This document shows positions 35,922 through 45,494 of a stretch of 64,000 nucleotides of DNA, piece by piece (within the stretch, counting starts at the first letter, position 1; every line of letters starts with the position of its first letter). Source of the stretch: Rhodoferax sp. (GTDB lineage: Bacteria; Pseudomonadota; Gammaproteobacteria; Burkholderiales; Burkholderiaceae_C); contig JAUXWC010000077.1 of the NCBI GenBank assembly GCA_030685025.1, positions 1 to 64,000 of the forward strand, in the 5' to 3' direction. Both the position numbers and the translations under genes were made by a program. Below the pieces are notes generated by a model. It did not search any database, was not told where the DNA came from, and saw nothing but the letters and a program-made list of their open reading frames with translations.

Positions 35922-36809
35922 TCAACGGTTGACCAGCACGATCCCGGCGGCGACCAAGGCGAGCGCGGCGATCAGTTGCAGCGACACACCTTCATCCAGC
36001 CATAGCGCACCAAACAGCAAGGCAAACACCGGCGTCAGGAACACGAACACCGACAGGCGGTTGGTCGGGTAGCGGCCCAGCATCCACATCCAGGCCAGGT
36101 AGCTGGCAAAGGCGCCGATCACCGTCTGCAACAGCAAGGACATACTGACAAAGAAGCCGAACTGCCAGACCCAGGGTTCGCCCAGCGCCAGCGACAGCCA
36201 GGGCAGGGCGAAGGCGCTGACCCCCACCTGGTAGAACAGCAGCTTTTCCGGCGCCACCCGGGTCAGGTTGGAGCCGCGAATCGCCACCGTGGTCAGACCC
36301 CAGAACAGGCCACCGAGCAAACCCAACAGATCGCCCGCCCAGTGCGTGCCGGCGGCGCTGCCGGTGAGCCGGTCACTCATGGCAAACACCACGGCGCCAA
36401 AGGCCAGCGCCAGGCCCAGCCACTGCATGGCGCGCAGCCGCTCGTGGCTGACGAACAGCGGCAACAAGACGGCCACCCAGAATGGCGAGGTGTACAGCAG
36501 GATGGTCAGGCGCGAGGCGCTGGTGAACTGCAGGCCGATGTAGATGCAGGCGAATTCGGCCGCAAACAGCGCGCCCACCAGCAAACCGGCCTTGAGCGAG
36601 CCGTCGCGCGCAAACAGCGCCACGCCGCGCCATTGGCACCACAACCACAGCAAGGCCGTGGCGCCGACAAAGCGCAACGCCGCCTGAAACACCGCCGGCA
36701 TCAGCGGCAGGGTCGCCTTGACCAGCACTTGCTGGAAACCCCAGAACAGGCAGCAGGCCAGCAGCAGGCTGACTGCCAGGCCGTCGAGGTGGGTCTTGCG
36801 GGTGCTCAC
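35922..36809 (-). CDS. EamA/DMT-family transporter
   Basis: This 295-residue membrane protein has ten predicted helices in two EamA repeats. The first repeat starts with LLACCLFWGFQQVLVKATLP and the second with DLLGLLGGLFWGLTTVAIRG, ending in VFVFLTPVFALLFGALWLDE. Members export amino acids or metabolites; the substrate cannot be inferred. It lies 15 bp downstream of the flavin reductase gene, in the same direction, so the two may be cotranscribed. Confidence 0.85.
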   Translation of the reverse strand: MSTRKTHLDGLAVSLLLACCLFWGFQQVLVKATLPLMPAVFQAALRFVGATALLWLWCQWRGVALFARDGSLKAGLLVGALFAAEFACIYIGLQFTSASRLTILLYTSPFWVAVLLPLFVSHERLRAMQWLGLALAFGAVVFAMSDRLTGSAAGTHWAGDLLGLLGGLFWGLTTVAIRGSNLTRVAPEKLLFYQVGVSAFALPWLSLALGEPWVWQFGFFVSMSLLLQTVIGAFASYLAWMWMLGRYPTNRLSVFVFLTPVFALLFGALWLDEGVSLQLIAALALVAAGIVLVNR

Positions 36810-36824
36810 CGGTGATGACGCGGT

Positions 36825-37343
36825 TTACAGCGGGTGTTCCGCGTAGAACTTGCCACCGTGGTACAGCAGCGGTGACTCGCCATGGGCGTGGTTGCAGCGC
36901 TCCACTTCGCCTACAAAGATGACGTGATCGCCCTCTTCGTAGCGGCTTCGGTTGAAGCACTCGAAGGTGGCCACCGCACCGCTCAGCAAGGGCGCGCCAC
37001 TGGCGGAGGCCACGTAGTCAACCTGGTCAAAGCGGTCGCCGCTGCGCGCGGCAAAACGCTTGGCCAGTTCCTGCTGACCGGCCCCCAGAATGTTGACTGC
37101 GTAGTGCGACACGCTGCGAAACGTGGCCATGGAGCGGGCGCTGTGGGACAGGCTCCACAACACCAGGGGCGGCGCCAGCGAGACCGAGTTGAACGAGTTG
37201 GCGGTCAGACCCACCAGCTTGCCATCGTGGGTGCGCGCCGTGACGATGGTCACGCCGGTGGCGAACATGCCCAGCGCGGCGCGAAATTCGGATTGAGAAA
37301 ACGTGGGCGCTAGAGCGGCGCGGCCGGGGGCATTTGCAGGCAT
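36825..37343 (-). CDS. Flavin reductase family protein (FMN-binding split barrel)
   Basis: This 172-residue protein has the flavin reductase pattern: FRAALGMFATGVTIVTARTH, VGLTANSFNSVSLAPPLVLW, YAVNILGAGQQELAKRFA, and C-terminal GDHVIFVGEVERC then YHGGKFYAEH. Such proteins supply reduced flavin to two-component monooxygenases or act as FMN oxidoreductases. No partner oxygenase is present here. It precedes an EamA transporter gene by 15 bp. Confidence 0.88.
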   Translation of the reverse strand: MPANAPGRAALAPTFSQSEFRAALGMFATGVTIVTARTHDGKLVGLTANSFNSVSLAPPLVLWSLSHSARSMATFRSVSHYAVNILGAGQQELAKRFAARSGDRFDQVDYVASASGAPLLSGAVATFECFNRSRYEEGDHVIFVGEVERCNHAHGESPLLYHGGKFYAEHPL

Positions 37344-37448
37344 GGCTGCAATTTACCCCAGTTTGTCGCGCCGATCTGAAGCGCGTGTGACAACCCTCGC
37401 GTCGGCGGGGCGTACCAATGCAATGGACCGCCTGGCGGCAACGACCCT

Positions 37449-38951
37449 TCAAGCCGCCATAAAACCCATATCGCTGGGATAGTCCGGTCGACCGGCGGCC
37501 ACACCGAAATGCTTGAGGTTGGGCAGGATGCCGGCCAGCTCGCTGTCGGCCACGCCAAACCACCGGGCCAGCGTGGCCGCGTACTGGTCTACCGACGTGC
37601 TGGGCAACAAGCGTCCTTGCCCCACATGCCACTGGTCGTCGGGGGCACTGGTGCTGGTGACGCTGACTGGTGGCGCGTTGCCATAGAAGGCCTTGCCCTT
37701 GACCGCGCCCCCAACCACGATGTGGTGGCCACCCCAGCCGTGGTCGGAGCCGTCGCCATTGGACGCCAGCGTGCGCCCAAAGTCGGATGCGGTGAAGGCG
37801 GTGACTTTGTTGGCCACGCCAAGGCTCACGGTCGCGTCATGGAAAGCCGCCATGGCTTCGCTGACCCGGTCCATCAGAATGGGTTGCTGCGAGATCAGGT
37901 TGTCGTGCAGGTCAAAGCCGCCCAGCGACACCAGGAACACTTGGCGCTTGTTGCCCAGCGCGGCGCGACCTGCAATCAGGCGCGCCACCATCTTGAGCTG
38001 CGAGGCCAGCGAGTTGCCGCTGAAGGTGGCGGGCATGGGCTCCAGGAACGGCGCCACGCCGGCGCTGGCGGTGGCACTCAGGGCAGAGGTAACCTGGGTT
38101 TCGGAGTTGACGGCCCGTGTGACCACCTTGTTGTACTCGTTCTCCAGGGTGTGGGCACGAGGCTGCTGGATCAGACTGGTCAGCGCGGTCTTGACCGCTG
38201 AGGAGCCATAAACGTTGCTCTTGACGCCATTGATGGCCACCGCCCCGCTGGTGCTGACCTGGTAGGACAAGGCGCTGTCGCCGGATAGGAAAACGGCATT
38301 GCCGGTCACCGATATGCAGGTGAACAGGCTATTGGTGTTGCTGGCCAGCGCCAGGTCGCCCAGGTTGCCGCCCCAGCCGATGGTCGAGCCCTCGGGCGAG
38401 GAAGACTGCCAGATGGACTGCTGGTCATTGTGCGAGAACAGCTTGGGCGGCAGCGGGTAGGCGACGCGGTTGCTGTTGTTGTACTCGGCGCGGGTCAGCG
38501 GCACCACCAGGGGGCCGACATTGAGCTGCACCGCCGCCTGGCCGCTGTTGAACAACGCCGCCAGGCCGGTCATGGCCGGATGCAGCGCGTACTGGCGGGC
38601 GTTGGGCAGGGGCACCGTCGGGCTGAGCAGCGTGGCGGCCAGCTCGGACTTGGCCAGCGCAATGCCACCCGCGGACTGGCCGGCACCGCCACCGCGCACG
38701 GCGCTGTACAGGTTGTAGCTCGGGTCGTCATAGGTGACCACGGTGTTGGCGTAGTCGTTGCCGCCATACAGGAACACGCACACCAGCGCCTTGTAGTCGT
38801 TGGGGTCGCTCGGGTTGACGTTGAACGCGGCGGCTTCACCCAGCGCGGCCAGGTTGAGTGCCATTGGCAGGGCCGTGCCGGTCATGGCCAGTTGACCGGC
38901 GCGGCGCAGGAAGGCGCGCCGGGTGTGAAGGTGGGGTTGCAGCAGATACAT
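37449..38951 (-). CDS. DUF1501 protein with Tat-like signal
   Basis: This is a 500-residue protein. The N-terminus has THTRRAFLRRAGQLAMTGTA-type twin-arginine features, then a hydrophobic stretch, so export of a folded protein is likely. DUF1501 (sulfatase-like fold) landmarks are LVCVFLYGGNDYANTVVTYD, FSHNDQQSIWQSS, VFLVSLGGFDLHDN and FGRTLASNGDGSDHGWGGHH. It starts 9 bp after the DUF1800 gene stop; the two families nearly always occur as a pair. Their function is unknown, though they are often linked to envelope or extracellular roles. Confidence 0.88.
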   Translation of the reverse strand: MYLLQPHLHTRRAFLRRAGQLAMTGTALPMALNLAALGEAAAFNVNPSDPNDYKALVCVFLYGGNDYANTVVTYDDPSYNLYSAVRGGGAGQSAGGIALAKSELAATLLSPTVPLPNARQYALHPAMTGLAALFNSGQAAVQLNVGPLVVPLTRAEYNNSNRVAYPLPPKLFSHNDQQSIWQSSSPEGSTIGWGGNLGDLALASNTNSLFTCISVTGNAVFLSGDSALSYQVSTSGAVAINGVKSNVYGSSAVKTALTSLIQQPRAHTLENEYNKVVTRAVNSETQVTSALSATASAGVAPFLEPMPATFSGNSLASQLKMVARLIAGRAALGNKRQVFLVSLGGFDLHDNLISQQPILMDRVSEAMAAFHDATVSLGVANKVTAFTASDFGRTLASNGDGSDHGWGGHHIVVGGAVKGKAFYGNAPPVSVTSTSAPDDQWHVGQGRLLPSTSVDQYAATLARWFGVADSELAGILPNLKHFGVAAGRPDYPSDMGFMAA

Positions 38952-38960
38952 GGTGTTCCT

Positions 38961-40730
38961 TCACTTCTGGGCGAGGTACTCGGCGCTGGCCATTACCAGC
39001 AAGACGGCGGCGGCCACCTGGTTGAGCTTGACCGACGCGGAGCTGGTTGCGCTCACGGCGGTGGCGTTGAGCGCATTGACGATCAAGGTCAAGGTGGCGC
39101 TGGATAACTGCCCGGCGCACAACAGCAGGTTGAGCCGGTTCACCAGCGCGGTGGCGTTGGTGACCAGCGCCAGCTCATTGGTGTAGGCGGGCTTGAGGTC
39201 CGAATTGATGCCGTTCTGGATGACGTTCTGCATGTAATTGAGGTAGCCGCCCACGCTGCTTTCGCTGACGAGCTGGAACTCGGGCGCCACCGACTGCCCG
39301 CTTGCCAGCGCCGACGAGGGCGGCACGTAGCCGGGCCGAAAGAAATTGAACACCGAGGGTGATCGCAGTGGACTCTGGCCGAGTTGCGTGGCCGGGTTGC
39401 TCAGGTCGCCAATCCTCCAGGTGCCAGCGGTCGAGGTGAGACCAAAGGTGCGGCCCCACTGCACCAGGCGCAGCATGGGTTCGCGCAGCTTGCCAAACAG
39501 CGCTTGCGACAGGCCGCTGGCATTGCGCGCCTCGTCGTCGAGGAAGATCGCGCGGAACATGGCTTTCAAGTCGCCCCGCACGCCGGCGCCATTGTTGTTG
39601 AAGGCTGCCGCGACCCGCGCCACATAGGCCGGGCTGGGATTGCTGGTGATCAGCCGCTGGATCATCTGCCTGCCCAGGAACGGCCCCACATTGGGATGGT
39701 TGAACAAGGTGTCCAGTGCCGTCCTCAGCGCTGGCGCGCCGGGCGTGCCCGCGGGAATGGTGGTGCCCAGGAAGCTTGCTGCCAGGGTCGAATGGTCGCT
39801 CTCCTTGAGCGACATTGGCAAGCGCGTGAACGCCGTGCTGGGGATCCTGCGCGAGCCGTCCACGATGGTGTCGACGTTCTGGCTCTGGTCAAAGTCGTAG
39901 CCGGTGAACACGCGCGCCAGGTTGGACACATCGCTGGCGGTGTAGCTCTCGCGCTTGTTGCCCTGGGCGTCACGCTTCTCGGTGCCATCGAGATTGAGTT
40001 CGTTCAGGCCAATCGAGAACAACTGCATCACCTCGCGGGCGTAGTTCTCGTCCGGTTGACGGCCCGATGAGTTCTCCTTTTTGTTGCCCCTGGTGTTGAG
40101 GAAGTTGCCCATGGCCGCGTTGAGCGTCACATCTTCCAGCAGCTTGCGGTAGTTGCCGAAAGCGTTGCTGGCCAGGATGTCCCAGTACTGTGCCATGCCG
40201 TGTCCGCGCCAGGTGAAGTTGATTCCCGTAAGCGACACCACGAAGAACTCCGACAAGGCCAGGGCCGCCCGTTTGCGCACCGCGTCCGGCGCGCTCATGA
40301 GCTGCTGCCAGATCATGTAGTCGCCCGGTGCGCTGCTGTCGTAGTACTTGTTGGCGTCCACCGTGCCATAGCCGTTGGTGGTCAGCCAGTCCCAGCCGGA
40401 AGTGCCCATGGGGGCGTTGAACTGCTGCTCCAGCCACGCGCTGTAGCCTTGGGCTCGCACGGCCGCGATGTCCGCGTCCGTGGCCGAGAACTGCGCATGC
40501 AGCAGGAAGCGCGCTGCCTGGGCGTCCGATACCGGTTCGGCCGGAATAGGCGTGGGCGTGGGCGCGGGGCTGGCGTCGGAGCCACCGCCGCCGCAGGCTG
40601 TCAAGGCGCCAGTGGCCAGCGTGGTTGCCGCAAGCACGCGCGCCGGCAACGCTGGCGTGGCAGTCTCCTGGGGTGGGATCGCGGTCACAAGGTCCGCATC
40701 GTCGTCTTCCAATTCGCCGGGATTTGCCAT
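38961..40730 (-). CDS. DUF1800 protein
   Basis: This is a 589-residue protein. After an N-terminal segment with a lipobox-like ALTACGGGG (Cys near residue 44), the DUF1800 domain follows: AARFLLHAQFSATDADIAAV, ALALSEFFVVS, NFLNTRGNKKENSS, DENYAREVMQLFSIGLNELN, FTGYDFDQ and RQMIQRLITSNPSPAYVARV. It is paired with DUF1501 downstream, the standard arrangement. The GGGGSDASPAPTPTPIPAEP linker suggests a membrane-anchored or secreted protein. Biochemical role unknown. Confidence 0.87.
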   Translation of the reverse strand: MANPGELEDDDADLVTAIPPQETATPALPARVLAATTLATGALTACGGGGSDASPAPTPTPIPAEPVSDAQAARFLLHAQFSATDADIAAVRAQGYSAWLEQQFNAPMGTSGWDWLTTNGYGTVDANKYYDSSAPGDYMIWQQLMSAPDAVRKRAALALSEFFVVSLTGINFTWRGHGMAQYWDILASNAFGNYRKLLEDVTLNAAMGNFLNTRGNKKENSSGRQPDENYAREVMQLFSIGLNELNLDGTEKRDAQGNKRESYTASDVSNLARVFTGYDFDQSQNVDTIVDGSRRIPSTAFTRLPMSLKESDHSTLAASFLGTTIPAGTPGAPALRTALDTLFNHPNVGPFLGRQMIQRLITSNPSPAYVARVAAAFNNNGAGVRGDLKAMFRAIFLDDEARNASGLSQALFGKLREPMLRLVQWGRTFGLTSTAGTWRIGDLSNPATQLGQSPLRSPSVFNFFRPGYVPPSSALASGQSVAPEFQLVSESSVGGYLNYMQNVIQNGINSDLKPAYTNELALVTNATALVNRLNLLLCAGQLSSATLTLIVNALNATAVSATSSASVKLNQVAAAVLLVMASAEYLAQK

Positions 40731-41033
40731 GGTCGTTCCTCTTGGGCAGTACGGCCCAGCGGCCGCATCCGGCGATGGTAGAGGAGCGATCCTGAATTAC
40801 CTACGCACTTTGCAAAGCGTTACGCAAAGTGGTTGGCGCTTGACAGCCAATATCCGACGATCGGTTGAGGACAGAGCGTCGCTTCGCTGCGGTCTGTCCC
40901 GCAAGAACACCTCTGATCAGTTGGGGACAGAGCAAAGTTCGCTGCTCTGCGGTCTGTCCCGCAAGAACACCCCTGATCAGTTGGGGACAGAGCAAAGTTC
41001 GCTGCGCGTAACTTTGGTCTGTCCCGCAAGGTT
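40731..41033. repeat. pyrF-DUF1800 intergenic region filled by GGACAGAGC hairpin repeats
   Basis: The first 110 bp (40731-40840) is upstream DNA of the DUF1800 gene with no clear promoter call. From 40841 to 41030 three repeat units follow (40841-40905, 40906-40965, 40966-41030), each ending in GGTCTGTCCCGCAAG. The third has an extended stem: GGGACAGAGCAAAGTT pairs with AACTTTGGTCTGTCCC over all but two positions. Apparent small open frames here are just the repeats. Confidence 0.9.
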
Positions 41034-41885
41034 TCAGGAATGCCTGGCCTGGCGCAGCAGGTCGCGGGTTTTGATGGCTTCAAGGCGGGCTTGCGCCGCG
41101 AAGTCCTCGCCCGACGAGGCATACAGAATGGCGCGCGAGGAGTTAACGATGATCGGTGAGACGGTCTGCCCGTTGAAGGCGCGCCAGCCGGCCTTGACCG
41201 TGGCCATGGCGTCACCGCCTTGCGCGCCGACGCCGGGCACCAGCAGCGGCAGCGTGGGCGCGATGGCGCGCACCGTGGCCAGTTCCGACGGGTAGGTGGC
41301 GCCGACCACCAGGCCGAGTTGGCCATTGAGGTTCCACGGTCCTTGCGCCAGTCGCGCAATGTGTTCGTACAACAGCGGCTCGCCGGTGACGCTGGCCAGC
41401 CGCTGGGACTGCAGGTCGTCGCCGCCGGGATTGGAAGTGCGGCACAGCAGGAAGGCGCCCTTGCCTTCGTACTTGAGGTAGGGCAGCACCGAGTCAAAGC
41501 CCATGAAGGGCGACAGCGTGACGGCGTCGGCGCCGTAACGCTCGAAGGCCTCGATGGCGTACTGCTCGGCCGTGCTGCCGATGTCACCGCGCTTGGCATC
41601 CAGGATCACCGGCACGTGGGGCGCTGTGCGCCGGATGTGGGCGATCAGCCGCTCAAGCTGGTGCTCCGCGCGGTGGGCGGCGAAGTAGGCGATTTGGGGC
41701 TTGAATGCGATCACCAAGTCGGCTGTGGCGTCCACGATGGCACAACAAAAGTCGCCCATCTTGCTGGCGTCGCCACGGTAGGGGGTAGGGAATTTGGCGG
41801 GGTCAGGGTCCAGGCCCACACACAGCATCGAGTCATGTTGGCGCTCGGCGCCGCGCAGCATCTCAGTAAAGGTCATGACCGTCAT
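41034..41885 (-). CDS. pyrF: Orotidine 5'-phosphate decarboxylase (long, type 2)
   Basis: This is 283 residues, of the longer PyrF type found in beta-proteobacteria. Landmarks are [20 protein letters not shown] near the N-terminus, [39 protein letters not shown] (catalytic Lys/Asp network), [18 protein letters not shown] and [19 protein letters not shown]. It makes UMP in pyrimidine synthesis. Either ATG 41885 or the ATG three codons later could be the start. It is adjacent to a uracil-DNA glycosylase gene (1 bp gap). Confidence 0.94.
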   Translation of the reverse strand: MTVMTFTEMLRGAERQHDSMLCVGLDPDPAKFPTPYRGDASKMGDFCCAIVDATADLVIAFKPQIAYFAAHRAEHQLERLIAHIRRTAPHVPVILDAKRGDIGSTAEQYAIEAFERYGADAVTLSPFMGFDSVLPYLKYEGKGAFLLCRTSNPGGDDLQSQRLASVTGEPLLYEHIARLAQGPWNLNGQLGLVVGATYPSELATVRAIAPTLPLLVPGVGAQGGDAMATVKAGWRAFNGQTVSPIIVNSSRAILYASSGEDFAAQARLEAIKTRDLLRQARHS

Positions 41886-41886
41886 T

Positions 41887-42738
41887 CTAGGAGTTGTGGG
41901 TGGCCGGCGCGTCCAGCGTCGCCATCGCCAGGCACAGGTCGGCCCAGGCCTTGGCCTTGTCGGCCTGGTTGCGCAGCAGGTAGGTCGGGTGGTAGCTCAC
42001 AATGACCGGGATGCCCTGGAAGTGATGGACCTGAGCGCGCAGCTTGCCCAGGGGCACCCTGGCGATGTGGGGCACGCTGTGATGCAGCAGGGACTGGGCG
42101 GCAAAACGCCCCGTGGCCAGGATCAGCTTGGGCTTGACCAGCGCGATCTCTTGCCGCAGAAACGCCTGGCAGGTCGCCAGCTCATCGGACTCGGGATTGC
42201 GCGGTATGGCGGGCCGGCACTTGACGATGTTGGTGGCATAAGCGCCCATTCGGCCGGTGCCGCCTCGGTTCGCGCCCACCGCCTTGAGCATGTTGTCCAG
42301 CAGTTGCCCGGCGGCGCCGACAAACGCCCGGCCCTCGCGCTCTTCAAGTTCGTCCGGCGGTTCGCCCACCACCAGCCAATCGGCTTGGGGTTGATCCGGC
42401 GCCGCACGCAGTACTGCTGCCTTGCGGCCGGCGCACAGCCCACAGGCCTGACACTCAAGAACAGCTTGCGACAGGGCGTCCCAACCCATTGGCAAATCGT
42501 CCGTGGCCTCCAACCGGGGCTGGAGGGCGGGCGGTGCCGGGATGCGAGTCGGACTGGGTGGCCGGGCACCGGCGGTAACGGGTGTCGCCTGGCTCAGGGC
42601 GGGTGGCTTGGTCGCGAGGCGTGGCGTGGCGGCGGCGCTGCCCGCCCCTGGCGGCTCGCCCACCGCCGGGTGCTGCCAGATGCGAATGTCCATCTCCAGC
42701 AACATGGCGCGCTGGCGCGCATCGAGATCGAGACTCAT
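41887..42738 (-). CDS. Uracil-DNA glycosylase, family 4-like with Fe-S cluster
   Basis: This is 283 residues. A Pro/Ala-rich N-terminal extension of about 100 residues precedes the enzyme domain. Iron-sulfur Cys are visible in [23 protein letters not shown] and ELATCQAF. Catalytic-region motifs are [20 protein letters not shown] followed by [11 protein letters not shown] and, near the end, [13 protein letters not shown]. It removes uracil from DNA. The first motif deviates from the common GExPGxxED (here GEPPDELEE), which may be a subfamily trait. It lies between rimI and pyrF, all on the minus strand and closely packed. Confidence 0.9.
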   Translation of the reverse strand: MSLDLDARQRAMLLEMDIRIWQHPAVGEPPGAGSAAATPRLATKPPALSQATPVTAGARPPSPTRIPAPPALQPRLEATDDLPMGWDALSQAVLECQACGLCAGRKAAVLRAAPDQPQADWLVVGEPPDELEEREGRAFVGAAGQLLDNMLKAVGANRGGTGRMGAYATNIVKCRPAIPRNPESDELATCQAFLRQEIALVKPKLILATGRFAAQSLLHHSVPHIARVPLGKLRAQVHHFQGIPVIVSYHPTYLLRNQADKAKAWADLCLAMATLDAPATHNS

Positions 42739-42748
42739 GGCGGCATGC

Positions 42749-43216
42749 TCACAGAGGCAGATTCATCACAATCGCGTCTTCGCGGCGGTTGTGGGCGCTG
42801 GGGTAGTAGGCCCGGCGCTCACCGACGCGGCGAAAACCGTGGCTTTCATAGACTTGTATCGCGCGCGTATTGCTCACGCGCACTTCCAACCACAGCCATT
42901 GCGCGCCTTGTCCTCGTGACCAGATCCGCAGGGCATCGAGCATGACGTGCGCCCAGCCCTGGCGCTGGTGGGTGGGGGCCACCGTGATGTTGAGCAAATG
43001 CACTTCATCGACCCCCTTCATGGCCACAAAATAACCCAGCAGGGTGTCATCGGCCAGCAGCAACTGGGCTTGATGACCTGACTTCAGTGCGTCGTCAAAA
43101 TTGGTTTTGGACCACGGGTGCGCATAGGCCCGCAGCTCAACGTCCAGGACGATGTCCAGCCAGCGCGGCAAGAGCGGCTCGAACCGGGCCTCGACCGGTT
43201 TCAGAATCGCATTCAT
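42749..43216 (-). CDS. rimI: Ribosomal protein S18 alanine N-acetyltransferase
   Basis: This 155-residue GNAT protein contains ELRAYAHPWSKTNFDDALKS (typical RimI start), LLNITVAPTHQRQGWAHVML (acetyl-CoA site), WLWLEVRVSNTRAIQVYESH and GFRRVGERRAYYP. It acetylates the N-terminal Ala of ribosomal protein S18. The start overlaps the end of tsaB (ATGA-type), the widespread tsaB-rimI arrangement. Confidence 0.92.
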   Translation of the reverse strand: MNAILKPVEARFEPLLPRWLDIVLDVELRAYAHPWSKTNFDDALKSGHQAQLLLADDTLLGYFVAMKGVDEVHLLNITVAPTHQRQGWAHVMLDALRIWSRGQGAQWLWLEVRVSNTRAIQVYESHGFRRVGERRAYYPSAHNRREDAIVMNLPL

Positions 43217-43941
43217 GGCGGCGGCGCCTCTTGTGTAGCGCGTTCCCGTTCGACGGCGCGCTCATGGCTGGTCTTGGCTACCTTGTCGCGGATGTAGCGC
43301 GGCAGCGCCAGGGCCGGGTCGATGGCCGCGCCCAGCGCCAGCAGTTGGGGCGCCAGTCGCAACATGGCGCTGGCGCTGGGCAGCGTCTTGAAGCCAGTGC
43401 TGGCACCAGCGGGCAGCCGTTGCGCGTAGGCATCCCAGACGTTGCCAGCCAGCAGCCAGCCCGGCTCCAACGCCAGGTGCTCGGGCCGAATCAGGCTGAA
43501 GTCCCGCAACTGGGTCCAGTGACCGTCCGCATAGCGGTAGTGGCCGGCGTACAGCTCGTCCATGCGCGCGTCTAGCAGGCTGAGTACGTGCAATTGTTGG
43601 GCTTCGCGGGCATGCTCAAAGCGTGCTTGCTCGGCCACCGCCAACAGGGTGTCCACTGGCAAAACCTGGATTCCCGCGCCAAACGCCAGCCCTTGCGCGA
43701 CCGAACAGGCGGTGCGCAAGCCGGTGAAGGAGCCCGGTCCGCAGCCAAAGGCAATCGCCTCAAGCTGGCCGATCAGCAGCCCGGCTTGCGCCAGCAGGTG
43801 CTGGATCGCCGGGATCAACTGCGAGGAAGTCTGGGCGCCGCCCGGCGCGCTGTGCTGCCAGACTCGGACCTGCCCGTCGAGCGTGCGTTGAACCGCGATC
43901 GACATGGTCTCGGTGCTGGTGTCCAGGGCTAACAATTGCAT
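43213..43941 (-). CDS. tsaB: tRNA threonylcarbamoyladenosine biosynthesis protein TsaB
   Basis: This is a 242-residue Kae1/TsaD-like partner. Landmarks are LLALDTSTETMSIAVQR at the N-terminus, SSQLIPAIQHLLAQAGL, AIAFGCGPGSFTGLRTACSV (signature) and LLDARMDELYAGHY. It is required with TsaD, TsaE and TsaC for the t6A37 modification. The start chosen is ATG 43941 (MQLLALDTST); an ATG three codons upstream is possible. A rimI overlap follows. Confidence 0.93.
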   Translation of the reverse strand: MQLLALDTSTETMSIAVQRTLDGQVRVWQHSAPGGAQTSSQLIPAIQHLLAQAGLLIGQLEAIAFGCGPGSFTGLRTACSVAQGLAFGAGIQVLPVDTLLAVAEQARFEHAREAQQLHVLSLLDARMDELYAGHYRYADGHWTQLRDFSLIRPEHLALEPGWLLAGNVWDAYAQRLPAGASTGFKTLPSASAMLRLAPQLLALGAAIDPALALPRYIRDKVAKTSHERAVERERATQEAPPP

Positions 43942-44182
43942 GGCTCGCATTGTAGGGGGTGGGGTGCGCCGGGTGTCCTTTCCCGATCTGTCTGATGCGC
44001 TATGTTTGTGATAGCAGCCGAGTGACAACAGCTAACATGTCAGGGCGTATTGACGCGCGAGTTCGGGGCAAGGGCGGGGGCGCCGGGAATGCCACCGCTA
44101 TCACCCCAGGGCAACTCAGTTTGAGTCGCCCCCGTTTGCTGGTCTTGTGGTGAGCCCGTCCCCGGGCGCGACCGACGCGGCG

Positions 44183-45418
44183 CTAGGTCCAGGGCCGATC
44201 GGACGCAGCAACCTTGGTCAGCGGCAACAGCCGATCCAGGTTGATCTGTACCTTGACTTCGCGGTGCGGCACGCTGGCGACAATCTTGTACTCTCGTTGG
44301 CTGGTGTCGCGCACGATCAGTTCACCCGTCGGCATGCCATTGCGATTGATCAGAACCGCCACTTTGGGTGTGGTGGTGTTGGCGCCGCGCTGGGTCACGA
44401 CGGCGATTTCATTGGTCGTCAGTCTGACCAGCGAGCCCGGCGAGTAGATGCCGACCGTCTTGATCAGGGCCGCACCCGCCGCGTCAATCTGGTGGTTCTC
44501 GTCGAAATAGCAGGCCTGCATGGCCGCCGCGGGTGGTTCAGGGACCCGCGAAGCACGCGGCGCCAGGCGTGCGGCAAACATGTCGGCGCGCTGGATCAAA
44601 CGGGCCATGCGAAGGCCCTCGGGCCGCGAGTCCAGCGCTCCGGGCGTCTTGTCATGATGGTGGGCCACCGCTTCTAGCCAGTTGATCTGTGCAATGCCGC
44701 GTTTTTGCAGTGCACTGACCGATGCCGCCGCATGTTGTTCAATCTGGCGTCGTTGCGTGGGGCTGGGCGCCTCTTTCTGCATGGCCAGGCGGTCTTGCAA
44801 TTCCGTCATGCCAATGTTCATGGTCAAGGCGGCACTACCGACCGTCGCTTCGAGTTCGGTTGGCCATTTGAGTACTTCGCGCGCCGCCAGGCTGCACATC
44901 ACACTCACCAGCATGGCATGCGTGGCGCTATAAAGCCGCACTTCGCTTGCGGAGAGGTGGATCAAGGCAAACAGCGTGCCATCCGGGTTGCCCTGGAGAT
45001 GCCGGGTCAATTGGCGCTGGAGCTTGGCCAGTTTTGCCTGAAAGCTCTCGGCATTGATGTCGCGCAACATGGTGTTGGCCTGCACCTGCAGGCCAAGCCA
45101 GTCGGCAATGTCCTCGTCCCCCTCGGTGCGGTTGGCGTCGAGATCTTTGGAGGAGATTTGCGCGTCAGCGATCATTCCCAAAGCGCGGTCCTCACGCACC
45201 AGGTCGTACAACTTGCCGACGTAGGCGCGACGGAAACCTTCCGACTCGTCAACATCGATGTACAACTGATTCCGCCCGCCGCTGGCGACTTTCAGCGACT
45301 CCCTGGTAGCCACCACGAAGCCCTTGTGGGCCAGCAATGTGCCGTCCTCTCCCCGCAGGGTAAACGGAAGCGGCTGACCAATCCGGATCGAGTCGATGTT
45401 GATCGTGACGAGGTTCAT
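44183..45418 (-). CDS. HD-GYP-like protein with degenerate catalytic motifs (DUF3391-type N-terminus)
   Basis: This is 411 residues. The N-terminal part (INIDSIRIGQPLPFTLRGED, VATRESLKVASGGRNQLYID) resembles the domain that precedes HD-GYP phosphodiesterases. In the HD-GYP region the helix order is retained (YSATHAMLVSVMCSLAAREV, WLEAVAHHHDKTPGALDSRP), but the HD dyad that should sit in HDIG reads MNIGM, and GYP is not recognisable. It is therefore probably a non-hydrolytic c-di-GMP-related or regulatory protein. The C-terminal 100 residues resemble the PilZ-like/beta domain found in these proteins. It is divergent from rfaE2. Confidence 0.75.
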   Translation of the reverse strand: MNLVTINIDSIRIGQPLPFTLRGEDGTLLAHKGFVVATRESLKVASGGRNQLYIDVDESEGFRRAYVGKLYDLVREDRALGMIADAQISSKDLDANRTEGDEDIADWLGLQVQANTMLRDINAESFQAKLAKLQRQLTRHLQGNPDGTLFALIHLSASEVRLYSATHAMLVSVMCSLAAREVLKWPTELEATVGSAALTMNIGMTELQDRLAMQKEAPSPTQRRQIEQHAAASVSALQKRGIAQINWLEAVAHHHDKTPGALDSRPEGLRMARLIQRADMFAARLAPRASRVPEPPAAAMQACYFDENHQIDAAGAALIKTVGIYSPGSLVRLTTNEIAVVTQRGANTTTPKVAVLINRNGMPTGELIVRDTSQREYKIVASVPHREVKVQINLDRLLPLTKVAASDRPWT

Positions 45419-45494
45419 GGGTTTTGGGATTATGCCCATAGTGATCGACAGGCTGGGCGTCATCTTGAGCGCGGCGCCTGCTAGCATTCAGTCC

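Noticed and set aside
43942..44182. Small gene between tsaB and the HD-GYP-like gene
   Set aside because: The only open frames are short, lack ribosome sites and resemble no family; nothing is supported in this gap.
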